Of a stretch of 58,235 nucleotides of DNA, positions 51,710-58,235 are shown one piece after another (the stretch's first letter is position 1; every line of letters starts with the position of its first letter). The stretch is taken from positions 1 to 58,235 of the forward strand of contig NZ_JEMA01000591.1 in NCBI RefSeq assembly GCF_001589285.1. Direction: 5' to 3'. Below the pieces are notes generated by a model. It was not told where the DNA came from, did no database searches, and saw nothing but the letters and a program-made list of their open reading frames with translations. This DNA comes from Sorangium cellulosum. GTDB taxonomy: Bacteria; Myxococcota_A; Polyangia; Polyangiales; Polyangiaceae. A program made the position numbers and the translations under genes.

Positions 51710-52699
51710 ATGATCGATATCGCCCTCGCCTCGCGCGCGCTCGACGGCCCCGGTCAGGACATGGCCGAGTCGGCCGTCGACGCGCTTGTGCGCCTCGTCC
51801 AGACGGGCGAGCACCTGGACGCGGCGAGGCAGGCGGCGAAGGCGCTCGCGGCGGGCGGGACCGACATCCGCGCGATCGCCGCGCTCCTCCTCGGCGCCTT
51901 CGGGGAGCGGGGACCTGCCGCGCTCCCGGGAATGCTGGACGTCCTGACGGGCGCGACAGCGCGGCGCTGGGAGGCGATCCGGCCCGCGGCGCGGCGGGAT
52001 CGGGCGGTGGACTCCGCGCTGTGCCTGCTGTTCCGGAGCGTGAAGGCGAGCATCGATTTCCACGAGAGCGCGCGCGACGCCACCTGGCGCGCCTGGGTGG
52101 AGCGGGTGGAGCGCGATCTGGCGCGCGCCTGCCTCGACGCCGCCGCCGCCTTCGAGGCCGCCGCCGCCGAGCGGATCGCTTCCCCGCGCTGCGTCGTCGA
52201 GCTCGCCGGACTGAAGGCGCGGATCGAGCTCTTCCTGCAGAAGATGCCCCGGCGCGAGCCCCCGCCGGAGCCGGTCGCCGCGCCGGAGGAGAAAGCGGAG
52301 GCGGCTGCGGACGACGCCGATGACGCGGAGGCGGCCGCCGACGCGGCGCCTGCTGCCGCCGGGATCCAGGAGGGCGAGCCCGCGCCGCCAGCCCCCGGGA
52401 CGCGGGTGATCCAGGTCTCGCCGGCGCTGGAGCAGTTCATTCGCAAGCTCGAGGCGTTCGCCGGGCTCGTCGAGCAGGGCGAGATGGGCAAGGCCGCGAT
52501 CGTGGCCCGGGACATCAAGGCCGCGGTGGACAGCTTCGATCCGCGCGTCTACCTGCCCGCGCTCCTCGCGCCCCATTTCCGCCTGCTCAGCGCGCACATC
52601 GACGCGATCGCGCCGCACTGGGCCGCGGCGGACAGCCCGGCGTGGGAGGCGCTGGAGCAGCTCTATCAGGTCGATCTCGACGCCTTCCTCGAGCCGTGA
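51710..52699 (+). CDS. tssA: Type VI secretion TssA-like protein (VasJ type C-terminus)
   Basis: The protein has 329 residues. A helical N-terminal part is followed by an Ala/Asp-rich linker (about 195-225) and a conserved end: DPRVYLPALLAPHFRLLSAHI and WEALEQLYQVDLDAFLEP, typical of the C-terminal domain of the TssA/VasJ group. TssA caps the growing baseplate and sheath and guides their assembly. It starts 28 bases after the AMP-binding-like gene, and its stop overlaps the start of the next gene. Confidence 0.75.
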   Translation: MIDIALASRALDGPGQDMAESAVDALVRLVQTGEHLDAARQAAKALAAGGTDIRAIAALLLGAFGERGPAALPGMLDVLTGATARRWEAIRPAARRDRAVDSALCLLFRSVKASIDFHESARDATWRAWVERVERDLARACLDAAAAFEAAAAERIASPRCVVELAGLKARIELFLQKMPRREPPPEPVAAPEEKAEAAADDADDAEAAADAAPAAAGIQEGEPAPPAPGTRVIQVSPALEQFIRKLEAFAGLVEQGEMGKAAIVARDIKAAVDSFDPRVYLPALLAPHFRLLSAHIDAIAPHWAAADSPAWEALEQLYQVDLDAFLEP

Positions 52700-53589
52700 G
52701 CGATGACGCGATGACGGCCGCCCGGGAGCACCCCGACGAGGATCCCGCCGGCGAGGACGGCCCGCTCGAGGCGGCCATCCGCCGGCGCGCGAGCGCGTTC
52801 GACGTGCCGGCGCTGATCGCGCTGCTCCGCGAGAAGCTCCCCGACCGCGCCATCCGGTTCTGCTGCCGCCCGTCGCTCTCCACCCGCTCCGCGATCGTGC
52901 ACGACGTCGAGATCGCGCCCGATCACGTTGTCGTGACCCTGAACCTCGGGCTCCGGAGCAGCACCAGCCCGCTGCCCTCCTATTTCCTGGAGCTGCTCGC
53001 GCACCCGCGCGCCGGCCCGGCGCTGGAGGGCATCCTCGCGACGCTCGACGATCGCCTGCTCCGCGACCGCGCGGAGGCCCTCCTGCCCGAGCGCGCCGAG
53101 CGGCTCTTCCCCCGCGCGGCGGACGTGCGCCGCGACGCGCTCGCGCTCGCGCGGCCGGCCTCGCCGCTCGCGCTCCACTGGCTCCTCGGGAAGGTCTACC
53201 CCGAGCTCGGGGTGAGCGTGCGCCGCGCGCCCGTGCGGCGCGGCATGCCGGCGCAGGATCCGCGCCTCGGACAGGCGGTGCTCGGCTTCGCCGCGCTCGG
53301 GGGCGAGGCGGAGATCGCTGCGCCCGGGCTCGACGCGATCCTCGTCGCCGACGAGTCCACCACCTGGAGCGGCGAGCCCTGGGCCGCGGAGGCGCGGCGC
53401 CGCCTCGAGGCGCGCGTCCTGCCCGCGCTCCGCGACACGGGCCTTCACCTCCGCGTCGTCCTGCTCGACCGCCAGGCCGATGGCCGGCTCGATCTGGTGG
53501 GCGCCTCCCACCTCGGATTCGAGCCGATCGTGCGGGCGCGCCCGCCGAAGGCGACTCTCCTGTTCGAGGGGCGCGTCCCGCCCGCGTGA
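52696..53589 (+). CDS. tssG: Divergent TssG-like type VI baseplate protein
   Basis: This 297-residue protein is read from the GTG that overlaps the tssA stop (GTGA); ATG 52711 is an alternative. Segments parallel TssG: IRFCCRPSLSTRSA, then a VTLNLGLRSSTSPLP segment, FLELLAH...L..ILATLDDRLL, and later LGQAVLG and a final HLGFEPI. TssG forms a heterocomplex with TssF and TssK in the baseplate wedge. It is shorter and more diverged than typical TssG, so the name is tentative. A 120-base gap separates it from tssB. Confidence 0.6.
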   Translation: MSDDAMTAAREHPDEDPAGEDGPLEAAIRRRASAFDVPALIALLREKLPDRAIRFCCRPSLSTRSAIVHDVEIAPDHVVVTLNLGLRSSTSPLPSYFLELLAHPRAGPALEGILATLDDRLLRDRAEALLPERAERLFPRAADVRRDALALARPASPLALHWLLGKVYPELGVSVRRAPVRRGMPAQDPRLGQAVLGFAALGGEAEIAAPGLDAILVADESTTWSGEPWAAEARRRLEARVLPALRDTGLHLRVVLLDRQADGRLDLVGASHLGFEPIVRARPPKATLLFEGRVPPA

Positions 53590-53709
53590 CCCGAAAGTTG
53601 GTCCGCAGTTGATGAGTGTGTGAGCCTATGCGTCGTTCCGGGGGCCGTGCGCGATGCGCAGAGAGCGCCCCCGAGCGCCCACTGTGCCGAGCGAAGAAGG
53701 AGGACGGCG

Positions 53710-54819
53710 TTGAGCAAGCCGATCCAGGAGCAGATCTTTAAGTCGCGCCTGACAATTACCTACCGGACCGACATCACCGGCACGGTGCAGCAGGAGAAGC
53801 TGCCCTATCGCCTCCTCGTCCTCGGCGAGTTCGCGGGTCGATCCCTCCGTCGAGGGAACCTGCTCCCCGACCTGGCGACCCGGAGCGTCCGCACGATCAA
53901 GCGGGGCACCACGGTGAACGATCACCTGCGCGAGGTGATCCCGATCTGGCGGATCCCGAACGAGGATGAGGCGCTCGGGCCGCTCCGGAGCGCCATCCCC
54001 GGGCAGATCCACTTCCACAAGGTGACGTGCTTCATCCCCCGGACGGCGCTCGAGAAGGACGGGGACGCGGCCTTCAGCCTGAGCGGGTCGGCGCGCTTCG
54101 AGAGCGCGAGCGACGACAACGGGATCGCCGACATCACCGGCGAGGTGAAGGTCCACGGTACGCTCACGGTGACGATCGCCAATCGCACGGCCACGGCCAA
54201 GGGCGCGAAGGTCAACGTGACGGGCGCCGTCACCGGGACCCACGTCGATCCGGCGACGGACAAGGTCGTCGGGATCATCACCGGGTTCCTGGAGACGCCG
54301 CAGATCTCGCTCGACGACAAGCAGGTGACGATCTCGCCGGCGGAGGAGGGCGATGACGACGGCGCCGCGGCAGCCGCCGGGGACCGGAAGGTGAAGGCCT
54401 TCACTGTCACCGTCAAAGATTCGCAGCCTGGCCGCGCGGAGCGGACGATCCCGTTCACCGCCATCGACTCGTTCGCTCCGGACGCCGTCGCGGGCAGCAT
54501 CCCCGAGGTGCACCGCCTGCGCGTGCTCAAGCAGCTCCTCCTGGACCTGCAATCGGCGCTCAGGAACCGGCCCGACCTGCGCAAGCGGCTGAAGGAGATG
54601 CTGCCGGCTTATGGCGAGTCCACGGCGGCGATCGAGGCGAAGCTCGCGGGGTTCCGCGAGCTCAAGGCCTGGGCGGGCGAGAGCTTCCCGCTGCTCCAGA
54701 TCGAGCGGTCCGCCGTCGCGGCCCCGGTGAGCGGAGGCGGCGGAGCGGCGGGCGGAGGCGGCGGAGCGGCGGGCGGAGGCGGCGGAGCGGCGGGCGGAGG
54801 CGGTGCCGATGGCACCTGA
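53710..54819 (+). CDS. tssB: Enlarged type VI sheath protein TssB
   Basis: This 369-residue protein starts at a TTG eight bases after a strong AAGGAGGA (53696-53703). TssB landmarks are YRLLVLGEF (33-41) and DSFAPDAVAGSIPEVHRL with a following helix LLDLQSALRNRP.LRKRL (about 253-300). In ordinary TssB (about 165 residues) these blocks are some 70 residues apart; here they are about 210 apart, with a beta-rich insert of roughly 140 residues (about 100-240). The end is a Gly/Ala repeat tail. With TssC it forms the contractile sheath; the insert may decorate the sheath surface. Confidence 0.85.
   Translation: MSKPIQEQIFKSRLTITYRTDITGTVQQEKLPYRLLVLGEFAGRSLRRGNLLPDLATRSVRTIKRGTTVNDHLREVIPIWRIPNEDEALGPLRSAIPGQIHFHKVTCFIPRTALEKDGDAAFSLSGSARFESASDDNGIADITGEVKVHGTLTVTIANRTATAKGAKVNVTGAVTGTHVDPATDKVVGIITGFLETPQISLDDKQVTISPAEEGDDDGAAAAAGDRKVKAFTVTVKDSQPGRAERTIPFTAIDSFAPDAVAGSIPEVHRLRVLKQLLLDLQSALRNRPDLRKRLKEMLPAYGESTAAIEAKLAGFRELKAWAGESFPLLQIERSAVAAPVSGGGGAAGGGGGAAGGGGGAAGGGGADGT
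54731..54803 (+). repeat. 21-bp tandem repeat encoding a Gly/Ala tail in TssB
   Basis: GCGGAGGCGGCGGAGCGGCGG is repeated three times in a row from 54731, followed by a partial fourth copy. It encodes GGGGAAG-type repeats at the extreme C-terminus of TssB. Since 21 is a multiple of three, copy-number changes would alter tail length without a frameshift. Confidence 0.85.
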
Positions 54820-54870
54820 GGCCAGGTCCCTGGTGAGAGCGCTCGGCAAGACGAGGCGGGAGAATCAGCG

Positions 54871-56493
54871 ATGGCTCTGACGAAGAACGCGAAAGAGTTG
54901 CAAGAGCGCCTCCTGGAGACGCTCGGAGAGACGCCCGGCGATCTCTATATCAACGGTGATCCCAGCGGCAGCCCCAAGGCGATCATCAGCGCCGCGAGCA
55001 AGCCCCTGTCGGTGGCTGCCGCCGGGGCGCCGCTGTCCTCCGGCGGGGACACGGCGGCGGCCGCGCCGCTCCATTTCGACGATCGCAGCACGGAGATCAA
55101 CGAGGGGGCGCGCTTCATGAACGCCCTCGCGGTGCTCCTCGTGAACAGCGAGGACATCAACCGTGACCTGAAGAGCTTCAGCGACATCCTCGACACGATC
55201 GGCCGGCTCACCGCGGAGATCGACCAGAAGGTCGCCTCGTACCTGGATCTCGTCTACCACGACGACGACTTCCAGGCGCTGGAGGCCGCGTGGCGCGGGC
55301 TCGACGACCTCGCGTCGAGCGTGAACGACGACGACGTCACCATCGACTTCCTCGACGCGAGCAAGGAGGAGCTCTTCAACGACCTCGTCGACCACAAGTC
55401 GGACATCTTCGGCGGGGAGCTCTTCAGGAAGGTCTACATCGAGGAGTACGATCGCTACGGCGGCAAGCCCTTCGCCTCGATGATCGGCCTCTACGACTTC
55501 CAGTCCTCGGACGAGGACATCGAGTGGCTCGGCGCCATGAGCAAGGTCGCGAACGCGAGCCACTGCCCCTTCGTGGCGGCGGTGCACCCGGCGTTCTTCC
55601 ACCCCAGCAAGACGATGGAGGAGGTCGCCCAGATCGGGGATCTCGACGCGGTGCTCGCGCATCCCAGGTTCGGGAAATGGCAGGAGCTCCGCGACACCGA
55701 CGCGGCGGCCTACATCGCCCTCACGCTGCCGCGCTACCTGCTCCGCGACCCCTGGACGAACGGCGCGTCGATCCAGCGGGGCAACCAGATCGGGTTCGGC
55801 GAGACCGTCCGCCCCGGCCGCACCGACGACGCGAGCAACTTCCTCTGGGGGAACTCGGCGATCCTCTTCGCCAGGAACATGGTGCGCTCCTACGAGCGGA
55901 GCGGGTGGGCGCAGCACATCCGCGGCCCGAAGGGCGGCGGCATCGTCGAGGGGCTCACGGTCCACACGTATACAAAGAACGGCTACGAGGAGATCCAGCC
56001 CCCGGTCGAGATCGCCATCCCCGATTACCGCGAGCTCCAGTTCGCGAAGAACGGCTTCGTCCCGCTGGTGCACAAGAAGAACGAGGCCACCGCCACGTTC
56101 TTCAGCTCCCAGTCGATCAAGAAGCCGCGCCTCTTCGTCGAGGACCTGAGCACCAAGAACGCGCACCTGGTGACGAACCTGGCCTACACGTTCTCGGTCA
56201 CCCGCATTGCCCACTTCGTCAAGCGGATGATGCGCGAGTACATCGGGAGCACCGCCGACGGGCCGTACATCCAGCGGGTCCTCGAGGGCTGGCTCGGCCA
56301 GTACGTCACCACGATCACGAACCCCGACGACCTGACGCTGCTCTATTACCCGTTCAAGGCGGTGGCGGTCGAGGTCGAGCCGAAGCCGGGCCCCTTCGGC
56401 TGGTACAAGGCGACGCTCTCCGTCCTGCCGCACGTCCAGTTCGAGGGGATGGATGTGGAGCTGCGCCTCGAGGCGGCCCTCGGCGGGCCCTGA
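54871..56493 (+). CDS. tssC: Type VI contractile sheath large subunit TssC
   Basis: This 540-residue protein has clear TssC landmarks: ARFMNALAVLL, VYHDDDFQALEAAWRGLDDL, the F..VYIEEYDRYGGKPFASMIGLYDF block, FVAAVHPAFF, LPRYLLRDPW and FLWGNSAILFA, and IAHFVKRMMREYIG. It is the best-conserved gene of the locus. TssC pairs with TssB to build the sheath that drives the tube outward. The length is slightly above the usual 490-500 residues. ATG 54871 follows GGGAGA. Confidence 0.96.
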   Translation: MALTKNAKELQERLLETLGETPGDLYINGDPSGSPKAIISAASKPLSVAAAGAPLSSGGDTAAAAPLHFDDRSTEINEGARFMNALAVLLVNSEDINRDLKSFSDILDTIGRLTAEIDQKVASYLDLVYHDDDFQALEAAWRGLDDLASSVNDDDVTIDFLDASKEELFNDLVDHKSDIFGGELFRKVYIEEYDRYGGKPFASMIGLYDFQSSDEDIEWLGAMSKVANASHCPFVAAVHPAFFHPSKTMEEVAQIGDLDAVLAHPRFGKWQELRDTDAAAYIALTLPRYLLRDPWTNGASIQRGNQIGFGETVRPGRTDDASNFLWGNSAILFARNMVRSYERSGWAQHIRGPKGGGIVEGLTVHTYTKNGYEEIQPPVEIAIPDYRELQFAKNGFVPLVHKKNEATATFFSSQSIKKPRLFVEDLSTKNAHLVTNLAYTFSVTRIAHFVKRMMREYIGSTADGPYIQRVLEGWLGQYVTTITNPDDLTLLYYPFKAVAVEVEPKPGPFGWYKATLSVLPHVQFEGMDVELRLEAALGGP

Positions 56494-56546
56494 GGCCACG
56501 AGTCGACGAGGACGAGCCCCCCACGCGCGAGAAAGGATGAGCGGCC

Positions 56547-57116
56547 ATGCCGACGTTTCGTAGAACCCTCGATATCTACCAGGGATACAACTACAAGAAG
56601 GACAAGCAGACGCCGGTCGGCTTCATCACGAAGCTGAAGCTCGGCGACACCGACCTCACGGCGGACCAGACTTGCAAGGACCCGACCAACCCGACGACGG
56701 ATCTGAAGGCCGTCGCCGTGCTCTCCGACATCCAGTGGGAGACGGGCGTCACCGACGCTGTCTATTTCGCCGGCCAGGTCTCGGTCACCAACAAGCAGAG
56801 CCTCCTCACGCTGGTCTACACGTCGATGACCAACGTGCTCGCGGAGTTCCAGTTCTCGGTCTACGACTATGACCCGCTGGCGAAGAAGTATTTCCTCTGC
56901 TTCCACAGCAACCAGACCGACATGAAGGGCATCCTCGAGAAGAACGGGGATGAGCTCAACCTGGCCGTCGCGGACGACGCCTCGACCCAGGTGCAGTCGC
57001 CCGAGAACTACGCGGCCACCACAGGCATCAAGCCGCAGCCCACGGCGCAGGCGCTCCAGATCGCTGTCGGCGACGGCAAGAACTTCGCCAAGGCCTGGGG
57101 CCTCACGGTCGGCTGA
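56547..57116 (+). CDS. hcp: Hcp-like tube protein (divergent)
   Basis: This 189-residue, beta-strand-rich protein without a signal peptide lies between tssC and tssK, where hcp commonly sits. Strands such as FAGQVSVTNKQSLLTLVYTS and FQFSVYDYDPLAKKYFLCF follow the Hcp order, but the standard Hcp N-terminal motif (FIKIDGIKGES) is absent. The family call therefore rests on fold impression and position. Hcp rings form the inner tube fired by the sheath. It has a GAAAGGA ribosome-binding site. Confidence 0.55.
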   Translation: MPTFRRTLDIYQGYNYKKDKQTPVGFITKLKLGDTDLTADQTCKDPTNPTTDLKAVAVLSDIQWETGVTDAVYFAGQVSVTNKQSLLTLVYTSMTNVLAEFQFSVYDYDPLAKKYFLCFHSNQTDMKGILEKNGDELNLAVADDASTQVQSPENYAATTGIKPQPTAQALQIAVGDGKNFAKAWGLTVG

Positions 57117-57135
57117 ACCGGCCGCCTGGAGCAGC

Positions 57136-58235
57136 ATGGCGGCGTCCACCCTGGCTCGTCCGACCTGGCGGATCGGGCAGATCCTCCTGCCCGAGCACTT
57201 CGCCGGCCTCGAGGCGGCGCTCGCCGCCGAGGCGGCGCTGCGCGCGGGGCTCAGCGCGCCGGCCTACGGCGTGGCCCGGCTGGCGTGGAACGGCGACGAT
57301 CCGACGGACGGCGTCCTCTGGATCACCGCGCTCACCGCGGTGCTGCCGGAGGGCGCGCTCGTCGACGTGCCAGGCAACGCCAGGATGCGCGCGCCGCTCG
57401 ACCTCAAGGAGGCCGGGCGGCGCGAGGTGGAGGTCTTCGCCCACGTGCTCGACCCCGACGACGACGGCGGCGCGGGCGATCCGCCGATGGAGCTGCCCTC
57501 GCCGCGGGAGATCCCGCGGGCGTTCCACGTCATCGAGCTCTCCACCGAGCGCGCCGCGCTGGGCGCCCGCGGCCGCGTCCCCCTCGGCCGCTTCGTCCTG
57601 CAGCGCGGCGCGTTCCGCCTCGACGAGTCCTCGGCGCCGCCGCTCCTGCGCCTCGACACAACCCCTTACCTCACGCGCGCCCTCTCGGCGCTCCGCGGCG
57701 ATCTCGCCGGCCTGGAGAGCGCGCTCGACGCGCGGGCGCTCGACGCGCTGGGCCGCGGCGAGTCGCTCGGGCCGGTGCAGCGCGTGCGGCTGGAGGCGCG
57801 CAAGCTCGCCGCGCTGCTCGCGGACATCGAGCGCGGCGTGCCGCTCCACCCGTACGCCGTGTTCTCGGCGCTGCGCGCGTTCTCGCTCGACGTCTACCTG
57901 CTCGACGAGCACGCGTCGCCGTGGCGGCCGCCGGCCTACGATCACGACGCGCCGGCGCGCTGCTTCGGCGAGGTGCTCGCGCACATCGGGCGCCGGACGG
58001 CGGCGCCGCAGCCGACCTCGCCGGCCGTCGCCTTCCTCCCGGACAACGGCCGCCTCGTCGCCGCCGAGCTGCCGGACGAGGCGCTCTCGGCGCCCGAGGT
58101 CTACGTGGCCGTGCTCAAGGCCCGCGCGGCCGATCAGGTGCCGCTCGACGGCGCGCGGCTGGCCAGCCCGACCCGGCTGCGGATCGTGCGCGAGCACGCG
58201 CTCCGCGGCCTGCGGCTCCCGCCCACGTCGAGCCC
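57136..58235 (+). CDS. tssK: Type VI baseplate protein TssK (3' end outside window)
   Basis: The frame is open from ATG 57136 to the end of the window, about 366 codons. The N-terminus reads WRIGQILLPEHF, the TssK signature position (usually W..G.FL.PQHFQ), followed by beta strands and, around residues 170-260, the helical region ending in YAVFSALRAF. TssK links the baseplate wedges to the membrane complex. It starts 20 bases after hcp, so the operon continues rightward with genes not seen here. Confidence 0.85.
   Translation, partial: MAASTLARPTWRIGQILLPEHFAGLEAALAAEAALRAGLSAPAYGVARLAWNGDDPTDGVLWITALTAVLPEGALVDVPGNARMRAPLDLKEAGRREVEVFAHVLDPDDDGGAGDPPMELPSPREIPRAFHVIELSTERAALGARGRVPLGRFVLQRGAFRLDESSAPPLLRLDTTPYLTRALSALRGDLAGLESALDARALDALGRGESLGPVQRVRLEARKLAALLADIERGVPLHPYAVFSALRAFSLDVYLLDEHASPWRPPAYDHDAPARCFGEVLAHIGRRTAAPQPTSPAVAFLPDNGRLVAAELPDEALSAPEVYVAVLKARAADQVPLDGARLASPTRLRIVREHALRGLRLPPTSS

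Noticed and set aside
49858..52323. An 821-codon plus-strand frame rich in Arg and Pro
   Set aside because: It is a shifted frame across the AMP-binding-like and tssA genes; codon bias and domain content lie in the other frames.

Overview
The window is very GC-rich and its codon third positions are almost all G or C. Together with Gly/Thr-rich lipoprotein linkers, repeat-bearing DUF4157 proteins and a divergent type VI secretion locus, this suggests a large-genome myxobacterium of the Sorangium/Polyangium type. That placement is an inference from style; there is no rRNA or other marker gene here.

Layout. (1) 1-7.0 kb: the end of one gene and a 2110-residue protein of unknown role, translationally coupled. 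(2) 7.3-12.6 kb: an Ada-like zinc domain fused to a PD-(D/E)XK nuclease, a LysR regulator divergent from an O-methyltransferase, a helicase relic, a small conserved protein and a 294-residue protein of unknown function. (3) 12.5-42.4 kb: an island bracketed by two imperfect direct repeats of about 437 bp. Each repeat carries the 3' end of the 294-residue gene plus four palindromic units at a 43-44 bp period. Inside are an Rhs protein with a deaminase-like tip, a HEAT-repeat protein as its likely partner, a leftward nuclease module (GIY-YIG/DUF4357 plus PD-(D/E)XK plus a helix-turn-helix fragment), a complete type 6 BREX operon (brxE-brxA-brxB-brxC-pglX-pglZ-brxD-AIPR-brxHI) and a leftward 791-residue protein of unknown function. 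(4) 42.4-46.4 kb: a coupled pair of genes (PD-(D/E)XK protein and unknown partner), a cyclase-family metalloenzyme, and a GH43 lipoprotein preceded by a LacI-type operator. (5) 46.5-49.1 kb, minus strand: an effector-like operon of a DUF4157 protein with a cysteine-peptidase-like end, a PD-(D/E)XK protein sharing the same PPHPATVAQ repeats, and a DUF4280 PAAR-like spike protein. (6) 49.5-58.2 kb: a truncated repeat protein, then a type VI secretion operon running off the end: an AMP-binding-like pseudoenzyme, tssA, a tssG-like gene, an enlarged tssB, tssC, an hcp-like gene and tssK (partial).

How it fits together. The centre is a defence island: BREX should mark host DNA and block phage, with an AIPR nuclease embedded and translationally coupled to the helicase gene. 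The right end is a contractile weapon (type VI sheath, tube and baseplate) next to candidate cargo. The Rhs/HEAT pair is a further candidate toxin and protector. The strongest leads for something undescribed are the PPHPATVAQ effector family, the two-gene nuclease cassette at 42.4-43.8 kb, the Ada/nuclease fusion, the 791-residue protein beside BREX, and the flanking repeat element.
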